In this document: piece after piece, positions 16,322 to 25,164 of the stretch
How the letters are laid out: each line of letters begins with the position of its first letter
How positions within the stretch are numbered: position 1 is the stretch's first letter
Source: Leptotrichia sp. oral taxon 847
GTDB taxonomy: Bacteria > Fusobacteriota > Fusobacteriia > Fusobacteriales > Leptotrichiaceae
Length of the DNA: 64,000 nt
Assembly (NCBI RefSeq): GCF_001553645.1
Contig: NZ_CP014231.1
Span: forward strand, 1,860,001-1,924,000
Direction of reading: 5' to 3'
Notes under the pieces: generated by a model
Database searches by the model: none
What the model saw: only the letters and a program-made list of their open reading frames with translations
Told to the model about the DNA's origin: nothing
Translations under genes and position numbers: made by a program

Positions 16322-17860
16322 ATGAGTGATTATATTTTGGAAATGAAAAATATTCGGAAAGAGTTTCTGGAAGGGAAAATTGTTGCGAATGACGACATTA
16401 CCTTGAAAGTTAAAAAGGGAGAAATTCACGCAATAGTTGGAGAAAATGGAGCTGGAAAGTCGACACTTATGAAAATATTGAATGGGCTTTACGCGCCAAC
16501 TTCAGGTGAGATTTTTTACAAAGGTAAAAAGACTGAAATAATCAGTCCAACAATGGCAGCAAAACTTGGAATTGGAATGGTTTATCAGCATTTTATGCTA
16601 GTTGACACTTTAACGGTTGCAGAAAATATGGTGCTTGGATTTGAGCCAAAAAAAGGCGGAATATTTTTTGACTTGAATAAAGCTAGGGAAAAAGTTCGGG
16701 AAGTTTCTGAAAAATATGGTTTAAATATTGATCCTGACGCAAAAGTTTCAGATTTATCGGTTGGAATTCAACAGAGAATAGAAATTTTGAAAGTTTTGTT
16801 TAAAGGAGCAGAACTTCTAGTATTTGATGAGCCGAGTGCCGTACTTACGCCGCAAGAAGTAAAAGAGCTTTATGAAATTATGAGAAATTTGGTAAAAGAA
16901 GGAAAAACTATAATCTTTATTTCGCATAAATTGCAGGAAGTGCTGGATTTGTCGGATAATATCACGGTTATCAGAAGAGGAAGCGATGTTGGAAGACTTG
17001 CAACAAGTGAAGCAACTAAAGAAAAAATTGCAAATCTTATGGTTGGAAGAGTCGTTTTGTTTGAAGTAAAGCGTCCTGAAGTAAAACTTGGGAATGTGCT
17101 TGTAAAAGTTGAACATTTAACTGTAAAAGATAAAAAGGGCGGAAAAGATGGAATTGAAAAAGTCAGCGATGTTTCTTTTGAAATAAGGGAAGGAGAAGTT
17201 CTAGGAATTGCAGGAGTTCAAGGAAATGGACAAACTGAGTTAATTGAAGCTCTGGCTGGGCTTGTAAAGATTGATGATGGAAAATATTCGATAGGAAATA
17301 AGAGTTTGGAAAATCAGACACCAAAGGAAATTAAAAACTCGGGATTTGCACATATCCCAGAAGACAGACATAAAAGAGCTGCAATTGACAATTTTACCAT
17401 GGAGGAAAATATGGCGCTTGGACTTCAAGATGAATATTCAAAAGGGTTTTTGATGAATTATGGAGAAATTGAAGCTAAAACTAAAAAATATATTGAAAAA
17501 TATGATATTCGTCCGAATAATGGGAAAATTAAATTTGGCGGACTTTCTGGAGGAAATCAGCAAAAAGTCGTAGTTGCACGGGAATTAGAGCGGGAAAATA
17601 AGTTTATAATTGCGGCACAGCCAACCCGAGGAGTCGATATTGGTGCGATTGAAATGATACACAACACGATTTTGCAGGAAAAAACTAAAAAGAAAGCAAT
17701 CTTGGTTGTTTCAGCTGAATTATCGGAAATAATGGCATTAAGCGATAGAATTGCAGTTATGTATTCAGGAAAAATTGTAGGAATTTTGAACAGAAGTGAA
17801 GCAACAGCGGAAAAAATTGGGATATTAATGGCAGGAGGGAAATTAAATGATGAAAAGTAA
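16322..17860 (+). CDS. Nucleoside/BMP-type ABC transporter ATP-binding protein, 512 aa
   Basis: The ATG at 16322 lies five bases after AGGAGG. Two ATPase halves are present. The N-terminal half has VGENGAGKSTLMKIL, SVGIQQRIEIL and LVFDEPSAVLTPQE. The C-terminal half has a degenerate Walker A (GVQGNGQTELIEAL) and the signature GGLSGGNQQKVVVA with ARELERE. This is the double-ATPase layout of the NupO/YufO and RbsA-like families. Two permeases follow in the same operon (17847 overlaps its end), matching the purine nucleoside importers. The substrate is inferred from the permease type. A substrate-binding lipoprotein gene, normally adjacent, is not in this window. Confidence 0.85.
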   Translation: MSDYILEMKNIRKEFLEGKIVANDDITLKVKKGEIHAIVGENGAGKSTLMKILNGLYAPTSGEIFYKGKKTEIISPTMAAKLGIGMVYQHFMLVDTLTVAENMVLGFEPKKGGIFFDLNKAREKVREVSEKYGLNIDPDAKVSDLSVGIQQRIEILKVLFKGAELLVFDEPSAVLTPQEVKELYEIMRNLVKEGKTIIFISHKLQEVLDLSDNITVIRRGSDVGRLATSEATKEKIANLMVGRVVLFEVKRPEVKLGNVLVKVEHLTVKDKKGGKDGIEKVSDVSFEIREGEVLGIAGVQGNGQTELIEALAGLVKIDDGKYSIGNKSLENQTPKEIKNSGFAHIPEDRHKRAAIDNFTMEENMALGLQDEYSKGFLMNYGEIEAKTKKYIEKYDIRPNNGKIKFGGLSGGNQQKVVVARELERENKFIIAAQPTRGVDIGAIEMIHNTILQEKTKKKAILVVSAELSEIMALSDRIAVMYSGKIVGILNRSEATAEKIGILMAGGKLNDEK

Positions 17861-18926
17861 TGAGATAAAATCAAAAATAATAGATTTTATTCCAACAATA
17901 GTTTCAGTTTTTATTGCTCTAATTATCGGTGGAATAATAATGATTTCAAAAGGATTAAATCCATTTGTGGCATATTTTGATATGGTAAAGGCAGCTTTTT
18001 ATCAGAGTTCACCTCGTTCACCATTTTTTAGTGGACTTGCCAAAACTTTATTTATAGCGACACCGCTTATTTTTTCGGCACTGTCGGCAATGGTAGCTTT
18101 TCGTGCAGGGCTTTTTAACATAGGAATGCAAGGGCAAATGATTGCTGGAGGACTGACTGCAGCATTTTGGGCTGTTGCGTTTAAAAATCAGTTTTTGGGA
18201 AATGTTGTAATTGTAATAATTGTTGCGATGGTTGCAGGATTTATTTGGGCGGGGATCGCAGGGTTTTTAAAATCTAGATTTGGCGTAAATGAAGTAATTA
18301 GTACAATAATGTTAAATTATATAATTGTTGAAATTCAGAATTTTTTGATAAATGGACCGTTAAAAGATCCGTTATCACAGATTCCTCAAACTGTAAAAGT
18401 TGTGAAAAATGCAAGACTTCCACTGCTTTTTGCAAAAGTTACAAAACAAAATTTAAATTTTGGATTTATCTTGGCAATCTTATTAATTATCGCACTTTAC
18501 TGCTTTTTCAAATATTCGAAAAAAGGTTATGAGATAAAAGCTGTTGGACAAAGTGAAACAGTCGCTGAAAATGCTGGAATTAATCCAAAGAAGATAATGT
18601 TTTTAGCAATGGGAATCGCAGGAATTTGTGCTGGACTTGGTGGTGCGGAAAGAGTTTTAGGTGGAGCATCCCAGTATGCCTATACAGAGTTAATTATGGG
18701 AGACTACGGTTTTACTGGACTTGCGGTGGCTTTACTTGGAAAAAATAATCCTTTTGGAATTTTAGTTGCGGGAATTTTTTATGCGGCGCTTGAAGTTGGT
18801 GGACAGATGTTGCAGCAAAGATATCAAGTTGATAAGGACATTGTATATATAATTCAAGCATTAATTATTATATTTGTAGCATCAGAAAATTTATTTAAGT
18901 TTTTTATAAAAAAAAAGAAAAAGTAA
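17847..18926 (+). CDS. Nucleoside-type ABC transporter permease, 359 aa
   Basis: This is an integral membrane protein with about ten hydrophobic segments. The first spans residues 15-35 (VSVFIALIIGGIIMIS) and is preceded by a short basic N terminus. The conserved motif FNIGMQGQMIAGG is typical of the RbsC/YufP type permeases, as are KAVGQSETVAENAGI and GLGGAERVLGGASQ near the end. The gene overlaps the ATPase gene by 14 bases, and the second permease follows. The ATPase and two permeases together suggest nucleoside or sugar uptake into the cytoplasm. Confidence 0.85.
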   Translation: MMKSNEIKSKIIDFIPTIVSVFIALIIGGIIMISKGLNPFVAYFDMVKAAFYQSSPRSPFFSGLAKTLFIATPLIFSALSAMVAFRAGLFNIGMQGQMIAGGLTAAFWAVAFKNQFLGNVVIVIIVAMVAGFIWAGIAGFLKSRFGVNEVISTIMLNYIIVEIQNFLINGPLKDPLSQIPQTVKVVKNARLPLLFAKVTKQNLNFGFILAILLIIALYCFFKYSKKGYEIKAVGQSETVAENAGINPKKIMFLAMGIAGICAGLGGAERVLGGASQYAYTELIMGDYGFTGLAVALLGKNNPFGILVAGIFYAALEVGGQMLQQRYQVDKDIVYIIQALIIIFVASENLFKFFIKKKKK

Positions 18927-18981
18927 CTAAAAATTTTAAATATTAAAATTTAAATTTAAAAGGAAGGAAAAAATAAGAAAA

Positions 18982-19860
18982 ATGAAAGAAATAGGGAATT
19001 TAATACAGCAAACAATAATTATTGCGCCACCAATTTTAATAACAGCGGTTGGAGCGTGTATTTCAGAACGAAGTGGTGTTGTAAATATTGGTCTTGAAGG
19101 AATTATGTTAAGTGGAGCTTTTGCCGCAGCAGTTGTAAATATAGCCACAAGTAATCCATATTTAGGAATTGTGGCAGGAATGGCCGTAGGGGTTTTAATC
19201 TCGTTAATTCATGCAGTAATTAGTATAAATTTAAAAGGAAATCAGATTATAAGCGGAGTTGCAATAAATTTATTTGCAGTCGCAGTAACTTCATTTTTAA
19301 TAAAGGCACTATATAACACAGCTGGAAGTACTCCAATGGCAAAAGATGCCGCTGGAAATCCAATTCTTGCAAACCAGCCTCTGATGTTAATTATTATTTA
19401 CGCAATCGCAATTTTGACACATTTTTTTCTGTATAAAACAGTTTTAGGACTTAGAATAAGAACGGTTGGAGAGCATCCACTTGCAGCGGATACAGTTGGA
19501 ATAAGTGTCTACAAGATAAGATATATAAGTGTACTTTTGTCGGGAGCACTCGCAGGACTTGGTGGAGCATATTTGACAACTGTACTGCTTCCATCATTTT
19601 CAAATAATATGTCAGCAGGTCGTGGATATATCGCATTGGCGGCGATGATTTTTGGAAAATGGAATCCAATTGGAGCAATATTAGCAAGTTTACTATTTGC
19701 CTTTGGTCAAGCATTTGCTGATTATGCCAAAGCGACAAGAATTCCAATACCTCAGCAATTTTTGACGATGATACCGTACATTTTGACAATATTGGCATTA
19801 GTAGGATTTGTTGGAAAAGCTAGAGCGCCGAAGGCATCTGGTTTGCCGTATGAAAAATAA
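18982..19860 (+). CDS. Nucleoside-type ABC transporter permease, 292 aa
   Basis: The second permease of the operon has about eight hydrophobic segments and the family motif SGVVNIGLEGIMLSGAFAA near the start. Later it shows RTVGEHPLAADTVG and LAGLGGAYLTTV, as in YufQ/NupQ-like proteins. The ATG at 18982 is roughly 14 bases after AGGAAGG, which is longer than usual. No other start is obvious. It pairs with the product of the preceding gene to form the membrane channel. Confidence 0.85.
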   Translation: MKEIGNLIQQTIIIAPPILITAVGACISERSGVVNIGLEGIMLSGAFAAAVVNIATSNPYLGIVAGMAVGVLISLIHAVISINLKGNQIISGVAINLFAVAVTSFLIKALYNTAGSTPMAKDAAGNPILANQPLMLIIIYAIAILTHFFLYKTVLGLRIRTVGEHPLAADTVGISVYKIRYISVLLSGALAGLGGAYLTTVLLPSFSNNMSAGRGYIALAAMIFGKWNPIGAILASLLFAFGQAFADYAKATRIPIPQQFLTMIPYILTILALVGFVGKARAPKASGLPYEK

Positions 19861-19890
19861 AAAATAAATTTTTAGAAAAGAGGTTGAAAA

Positions 19891-20343
19891 ATGGGATTAT
19901 TTGATAATGGAAAAAAGGTAAAAGAAAAAAATTTAGAGTCTGTAACTTCAAGTTCTGTCACTTCAGAAGAAGATGATTTAAACGGAGTGAGTATAATATC
20001 AATGGAAACTTCAATAAAAGGAACAATTGAAACAAATTCAATGTTTCAAATCGACGGAGTTTTAGAAGGTGATATTAAAGCTAGAAGTTTAGTTCACATT
20101 GGTACAGAAGGAAAAGTTAGAGGAAATATTACAGCAAACTCAGTTTTTATCGAAGGCGAAGTTTCTGGAGATATAGTTGCTGATAAAGTTGAAATCGGCT
20201 CAAAAGGAAAAGCTAGATCAAACATTACGTCATTAACATTGGTCATTCAAGAAGGTGGAATGTTTGAAGGAAGTAAAAAAATGAAAGTTGATTTGATAAA
20301 AGATGAATCAAAAGTAGAAGTTTTAGAAAGTAACGAACAATAA
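19891..20343 (+). CDS. Bactofilin-family polymer-forming protein, 150 aa
   Basis: The core between residues 35 and 120 shows the right-handed beta-helix repeat of bactofilins: ISMETSIKGTIETNSMFQID, GVLEGDIKARSLVHIGTEG, VRGNITANSVFIEGEVSG, KVEIGSKGKARSNITSL. The N-terminal 30 residues are Ser/Thr-rich and disordered, and the C terminus is acidic. The family makes non-polar filaments that set local cell shape. The gene is preceded by AAAGAGGTTG. It lies after the transporter operon and ends at a terminator. Confidence 0.85.
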   Translation: MGLFDNGKKVKEKNLESVTSSSVTSEEDDLNGVSIISMETSIKGTIETNSMFQIDGVLEGDIKARSLVHIGTEGKVRGNITANSVFIEGEVSGDIVADKVEIGSKGKARSNITSLTLVIQEGGMFEGSKKMKVDLIKDESKVEVLESNEQ

Positions 20344-20381
20344 ATAAAATATTTTAGTAGAAATATTGTGAATTAAAAAAT

Positions 20382-20424
20382 CTGTTTCATAGATTGTTAA
20401 ATAATTTATGGAACAGAATTTTTT
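20382..20424 (+). terminator. Terminator after the bactofilin gene
   Basis: CTGTTTCATA at 20382-20391 pairs with TATGGAACAG at 20407-20416, with one G-U pair and a 15-base loop, followed by AATTTTTT. Confidence 0.75.
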
Positions 20425-20459
20425 GTGTAAAAATTTTTATAGACTGGAGTATAAAAAAA

Positions 20460-20576
20460 TGGTAATATTAGATGATGAAGAATATAATAAAGTTTGGGAT
20501 ATATAGAAAAAAATTGATTGAAGAATTTAAAAAAGCTGATTTAGAGGGATTTAAATTGATTGAGGAAAAAAATTAG
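20460..20576 (+). pseudogene. Possible small gene remnant upstream of uvrA
   Basis: Two overlapping short frames occur here. One begins ATG at 20460 (MVILDDEEYNKVWDI) and stops after 15 codons. A second frame carries on with KKLIEEFKKADLEGFKLIEE and stops at 20574. Read as one sequence with a frameshift near 20505, they would make an acidic 40-residue peptide. There is an AGACTGGAG near the first start. This may be a decayed small gene, or it may be coincidence. Nothing else is seen in the 250 bases between the bactofilin gene and uvrA apart from the terminator. Confidence 0.25.
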
Positions 20577-20594
20577 AGAGGAACATTAAAGAAA

Positions 20595-23420
20595 ATGAAA
20601 GACAACAAAATAAAGATTACTGGAGCTAGAGAGCATAATTTACAAAATATTGATATTGAGATTCCAAAGAATGAGCTGGTTGTAATTACTGGGGTTTCTG
20701 GGAGTGGGAAGTCTTCACTTGCGTTTGATACGATTTATTCAGAAGGGCAGAGAAGGTATGTTGAGAGCTTGTCGGCTTATGCGAGAATGTTTATTGGGCA
20801 GATGAAGAAACCTGAATTAGATAGTATTGAAGGGCTTTCTCCTGCAATTTCGATTGAACAGAAAAGTGTGTCGAAAAATCCGCGTTCGACTGTTGGTACA
20901 ACTACTGAAATTTATGACTATATGCGGCTTTTGTGGGCACATATTGGAGAGGCACATTGTCCGATTTGTCATAAAAAAGTAGAAAAACAGTCGATTCAGG
21001 AAATTGTCGATAATTTGATGAGTTCTAGAAAAGAAAAGGATAAAATGATAATTTTGTCACCAGTTGTGATTGATAAAAAGGGAACTCATAAAAATTTGTT
21101 TTTGAATTTGCAGAAAAGAGGGTTTCAAAGAGTTCGAGTGAATGGTGATATTCTTGACTTGGGTGATGAAATTGTTTTGGATAAGAATAAAAGGCATCAT
21201 ATTGAGGTTGTTGTTGATAGGGTTGTGTTTAAGGCGGATAATAAGGAGTTTTTGAGTCGATTGACAGAGGCGATTGAAACTGCGAGTGAGCTTTCTGATG
21301 GGAAAATAATTGTGAATATTAATGGGGAAGATAACAAATTTAGTGAGAATTTTTCTTGTCCAGACCATCCAGATGTTGTATTTCCAGATGTTGTGCCAAG
21401 ACTTTTTTCGTTTAATGCACCATATGGAGCTTGTGAAGTTTGTAATGGGCTTGGTTCGAGATTGGAAGTTGACGAGAACAAATTAATTGTTGATGAAAAT
21501 TTGTCAATTAATGAAGGCGGGATAATTTTTCCAGGAGCGACGACTAAAAAGGGCTGGAACTGGGATTTATTCATAGCGATGGCAAAGGCACATAAAATCG
21601 ACTTGGATAAAAAGGTTTCTAAATTGACTCGAAAAGAAAAAGATGTGATTTTTTATGGAAGTGATAAGCAATTTAAATTTTCTTGGAGCGGAGACAGTTT
21701 TAGCTATAATGGAAAACGAGGATTTGAAGGGATTGTGCATGGAATTGAACGAAGATACAAGGAAACTGCTTCTGAATCAGCAAGAGAAGAGATGGAAGCA
21801 AAATATATGACAGAGAGAACTTGTAAAACTTGTCACGGGAAAAGACTTAAAGATGTTGTATTGGCAATAACGGTTAATGATAAGAGCATTATTGACTTGA
21901 CTGAAGTGAGTGTTGTTGATGCACTTGATTTTTATGAAAAAATTCAGCTTACGGAAAAACAAATGCAGATTGCAGCTGAAATTTTGAAGGAAATAAAAGA
22001 ACGGCTAAAATTTATGATAAATGTAGGACTTGATTACTTGAGTCTTGCGAGAATGACGAAAACGCTGTCTGGTGGGGAATCTCAGAGAATTAGACTTGCG
22101 ACTCAAATTGGAAGTAGGCTTACTGGCGTGATTTATGTGCTTGACGAGCCGAGTATTGGACTTCATCAGAGGGATAATGATAAGTTACTTGCGACTTTGA
22201 AAGATTTGCGTGATATTGGGAATAGTCTAATTGTCGTGGAGCATGATGAGGATACGATGAGAGAGGCGGATTATCTGATTGACATAGGTCCAGGTGCTGG
22301 AATTAATGGAGGAAAGGTTGTAGCACAAGGAACGCCAAAACAAGTTATGAGAAACAAAAAATCATTGACAGCACAATATTTGAACGGAAAAATTAAAATT
22401 GAAGTGCCTGAAAAAAGAAGGAAAGCAACAAAAGAGATAGTTTTGAAAAATGCAAAAGGAAATAATTTGAAAAATGTGACGGCACATATTCCACTTGAAG
22501 TTTTAACGGTTGTAACGGGGGTTTCAGGAAGTGGGAAGTCGACATTGATTAATCAGACATTGTTCCCGGAGCTTCACAACAGGCTGAATAAAGGGAAACT
22601 GTATCCGCTTGAAAATGGTGGAATTGATGGACTTGAAAACTTGGAAAAAGTGATCGATATTGACCAGTCGCCGATTGGGAGAACGCCGAGATCGAATACT
22701 GCAACATATACGAAAATTTTTGATGATATTCGTGATTTATTTTCACAGACAAACGATGCGAAAGTGCGTGGATATTCGAAAGGAAGATTTTCATTTAATG
22801 TAAAAGGTGGACGATGTGAAGCGTGTAGCGGTGCTGGAATTAATAAAATTGAAATGAATTTCTTGCCAGATGTTTATGTGGAATGTGAAGTTTGTAAAGG
22901 AAAACGATACAATCGAGAAACATTAGAAGTTCAGTACAAAGGAAAAAGTGTCGCAGATGTGCTAGAAATGACAGTTGAAGAAGCATACGAATTTTTCAAA
23001 AATATTCCGTCACTTGAGAGAAAACTGCAAACATTGATGGATGTAGGAATGAATTACATTCAATTAGGACAACCTGCGACAACTCTTTCAGGTGGAGAAG
23101 CTCAACGGATAAAACTTGCGACTGAATTATCAAAAATGTCAAGAGGAAAAACCATTTACATTTTGGACGAACCTACAACAGGACTTCACTTTGAAGATAT
23201 CAGAAAATTATTAGAAGTGTTAAACAGATTGGTTGATAAAGGGAATACAGTCTTAGTAATTGAGCATAATTTAGATGTGATAAAAGTCGCTGATCATATT
23301 ATCGATATAGGGCCTGAAGGTGGGCAAAGAGGTGGGAAAATAATTTTTGAAGGAACTCCAGAAGAAATTGCTAAAAGTAAAAAGTCTTGGACTGGGAAGT
23401 TTTTGAAGAAATATTTGTAA
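20595..23420 (+). CDS. uvrA: Excinuclease ABC subunit A, 941 aa
   Basis: The full-length UvrA of 941 residues has two ATPase halves. The first Walker A (VITGVSGSGKSSLAFDT) is near residue 32 and the second (VVTGVSGSGKSTLINQT) near 640. Signature motifs are LSGGESQRIRLATQIG and LSGGEAQRIKLATELS. Several zinc-binding CxxC pairs are visible: CPICHK, CEVCNGLG, CKTCHGKR, CEACSGAG and CEVCKGKR. The damage-recognition step of nucleotide excision repair uses this protein with UvrB. No UvrB gene lies in the window; uvrC is 5 kb upstream. Confidence 0.97.
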   Translation: MKDNKIKITGAREHNLQNIDIEIPKNELVVITGVSGSGKSSLAFDTIYSEGQRRYVESLSAYARMFIGQMKKPELDSIEGLSPAISIEQKSVSKNPRSTVGTTTEIYDYMRLLWAHIGEAHCPICHKKVEKQSIQEIVDNLMSSRKEKDKMIILSPVVIDKKGTHKNLFLNLQKRGFQRVRVNGDILDLGDEIVLDKNKRHHIEVVVDRVVFKADNKEFLSRLTEAIETASELSDGKIIVNINGEDNKFSENFSCPDHPDVVFPDVVPRLFSFNAPYGACEVCNGLGSRLEVDENKLIVDENLSINEGGIIFPGATTKKGWNWDLFIAMAKAHKIDLDKKVSKLTRKEKDVIFYGSDKQFKFSWSGDSFSYNGKRGFEGIVHGIERRYKETASESAREEMEAKYMTERTCKTCHGKRLKDVVLAITVNDKSIIDLTEVSVVDALDFYEKIQLTEKQMQIAAEILKEIKERLKFMINVGLDYLSLARMTKTLSGGESQRIRLATQIGSRLTGVIYVLDEPSIGLHQRDNDKLLATLKDLRDIGNSLIVVEHDEDTMREADYLIDIGPGAGINGGKVVAQGTPKQVMRNKKSLTAQYLNGKIKIEVPEKRRKATKEIVLKNAKGNNLKNVTAHIPLEVLTVVTGVSGSGKSTLINQTLFPELHNRLNKGKLYPLENGGIDGLENLEKVIDIDQSPIGRTPRSNTATYTKIFDDIRDLFSQTNDAKVRGYSKGRFSFNVKGGRCEACSGAGINKIEMNFLPDVYVECEVCKGKRYNRETLEVQYKGKSVADVLEMTVEEAYEFFKNIPSLERKLQTLMDVGMNYIQLGQPATTLSGGEAQRIKLATELSKMSRGKTIYILDEPTTGLHFEDIRKLLEVLNRLVDKGNTVLVIEHNLDVIKVADHIIDIGPEGGQRGGKIIFEGTPEEIAKSKKSWTGKFLKKYL

Positions 23421-23720
23421 TATAAAAAAAGATAATATAAATTGGTAATTCGAGGAAAATTAGACAAAAAATTTTTTGTTTGTATCAGTAAAATTTTGGT
23501 TTTTATTTGAAAGAAGTTGTAATTTTTGTACTTATTTTATATTATTAATTTTGAGTATTATAAAAAACAAATTTTAGAAAATTTAAGTTTAAAAGGAGAT
23601 CAACTATGATTTGTCAAGCCCTTTTTAAAAAAAATTTTTAAATTTTTGATCTTGAATTTTGGGCGAATTTAAATTAACCTATTGAAAATAGATTTTCTTA
23701 AATATTTTGTATAGTTTTTT
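23421..23720. other. Intergenic region between uvrA and the IS110 element
   Basis: Three hundred very AT-rich bases hold no recognised gene. An AAAAGGAG-ATCAACT-ATG at 23595-23609 starts an 11-codon frame that may be chance or the interrupted start of a gene. The junction of the insertion with host DNA on this side is not identifiable by eye. Confidence 0.5.
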
Positions 23721-24893
23721 TTAAATAAGTTGCTCAGCGTCAAATGAAATATTATCTTTCATAAGTTTGTAAATAACTCTTACAAGCTTATGGGCAACAT
23801 GACCCAGTGCCTTGTAATGATTTTTCCCCTGTGAACGTTTAAGAGCATAGTAATTACTGAAAACTTCATTGTTTCGGACAGCATTCCAGGCAGTGTAGAT
23901 TAGGGAATATCGTAAATATTTTGAGCCACGTTTTGACATTCGGCATGATAAGGCTCTGAACTGCCCTGACTGTCTGACTTTAGGATCTAAGCCTGCAAAT
24001 GCTAATAGCTTTGAAGGGGAACGGAATCTTGATATATTTCCGATTTCTCCCAGAATGCAGGCACAGGCAACATTGCTTATGCCGGGAATAGACAGAATAA
24101 CAGGTTTAAGCTTTTCAATGATGGCATTGATCTGCTTTTCAGTATTCCTTATCTGCTCTTCCAGCAGCTCAATAGAGGAAATCAGCTGTGAAATATGAAA
24201 ACTTAAGGAAATGTCCTCAAAACCGACAGAAGATCTAGCCTGACTTTTGATAATATAGGCAGTCTTTTCACAGAAATGCCCCCTGGAATTAGTTTTTAAA
24301 ATATTTGTTAAAACATCAATTCCTAAGGCGGCTATTTCTTCTGAAGAAGGATATTTCTTCAAAAGGGCATAGACAGCTTTAGAGTGGATGCCTGAAGGCA
24401 GCAGGTACTGAAGCTCAGGGAATATGGAATCGAGATTTCTGGTCAGCAGAATTTTGCATTTACTTTTCTGTTTGACAAGGGAATCTCTGATTCTGTTGAG
24501 TTTTTTCAATGAAAGATATTCAATATCGCTCTGTGTAACGAGAGAGTATTCACGGGAAAGCAGCATTTTAGCGATATTGATGGAATCAATTCTGTCGTTT
24601 TTAGAATCCCTGCCATAAGATTTTCTAAAATTGGCGACATTTGAAGGATTGACCAGAGTGACATTAAACTTTCTGTTAAAGAAGAAATTAACAAAATTGT
24701 CAGAATAGTGTCCAGTAAATTCAAGAGCAATAACAATGTCGTCTTTAGGGATGGACTTTATTTTATCAATTAAGGAAAGAAAGCCCTCAAGACTGTTTTT
24801 GAACATAAAATTAGAAAAAACGATATTTCCATTGTCAGAAACAAGGGAAGCAACGTGGTTGAGCTTGGCGATATCAATGCCTAAAAAAAACAT
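23721..24893 (-). CDS. IS110-family transposase/recombinase, 390 aa
   Basis: The protein has the two-domain IS110 layout. An N-terminal DEDD RuvC-like domain shows the acidic residues in GIDIAKLNH, VIALEFTGHYSDNF and KNDRIDSINIAKML. A C-terminal Transposase_20 domain follows, with SIPGISNVACACILGEIG, RFRSPSKLLAFAGLDP, VRQSGQFRALSC and the helix-forming RGSKYLRYSLIYTAW. The Ser of Q-S-G is the likely catalytic serine. Length is typical and the gene looks intact. The ATG follows AAAGGATGTGATCTT. This recombinase family works with an element-encoded bridge RNA that chooses donor and target sites. Confidence 0.92.
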   Translation of the reverse strand: MFFLGIDIAKLNHVASLVSDNGNIVFSNFMFKNSLEGFLSLIDKIKSIPKDDIVIALEFTGHYSDNFVNFFFNRKFNVTLVNPSNVANFRKSYGRDSKNDRIDSINIAKMLLSREYSLVTQSDIEYLSLKKLNRIRDSLVKQKSKCKILLTRNLDSIFPELQYLLPSGIHSKAVYALLKKYPSSEEIAALGIDVLTNILKTNSRGHFCEKTAYIIKSQARSSVGFEDISLSFHISQLISSIELLEEQIRNTEKQINAIIEKLKPVILSIPGISNVACACILGEIGNISRFRSPSKLLAFAGLDPKVRQSGQFRALSCRMSKRGSKYLRYSLIYTAWNAVRNNEVFSNYYALKRSQGKNHYKALGHVAHKLVRVIYKLMKDNISFDAEQLI

Positions 24894-24909
24894 AAGATCA
24901 CATCCTTTA

Positions 24910-25090
24910 AGAAGAAATAGGGGAACTGTAGGAACCGCAAAGTTTTATCAGGCGCATTCTTGCTAAACATAAAAATTTAAAAACTTATCCAACTATAAGG
25001 GTTAAAGATAAAACAGCGGCAATAATCTCCTTTGAAAAGTAGCGAGAGCTCCTTAAGAAAAATAAAAAGTCCGCAGTTTCCCTAAAATAA
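24910..25090 (-). ncRNA. Candidate IS110 bridge RNA region
   Basis: The noncoding stretch directly 5' of the transposase gene contains structure. TAGGGGAACTG (24918-24928) and CAGTTTCCCTA (25074-25084) can pair over eleven bases with one mismatch, enclosing about 167 bases. Inside it, CTTAT-CCAACT-ATAAG at 24984-24999 forms a small hairpin. In IS110-group elements such as IS621, a similarly long bridge RNA is transcribed from the 5' noncoding end. Loops that would pair with donor and target DNA cannot be identified without the empty target site. Strand is given as that of the transposase. Confidence 0.4.
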
Positions 25091-25164
25091 TTATACAAAA
25101 TAAGGGAAGAGAAAAGCAATAGGAACAGAAAAGAAAAAAATAAGAAATATAAAGAAAGGAGTGT

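Larger units (their letters stand above)
23600..25110 (-). mobile_element. IS110-family insertion sequence (approximate bounds)
   Basis: The element is defined by an IS110-type DEDD transposase gene (23721-24893, minus strand) and by the noncoding region upstream of it, to about 25,100. IS110-family elements usually lack long terminal inverted repeats, so exact ends cannot be fixed from this copy alone. The base composition of the coding region and its upstream part is richer in G and C than the host genes around it, which suggests a foreign origin. Confidence 0.7.

Noticed and set aside
23595-23642. Possible leader peptide after AAAAGGAG near 23,607
   Set aside because: Only 11 codons, ending in a poly-A/T stretch; no link to a gene could be shown. 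It may be the interrupted start of a gene at the IS boundary, but no continuation was found on the other side.
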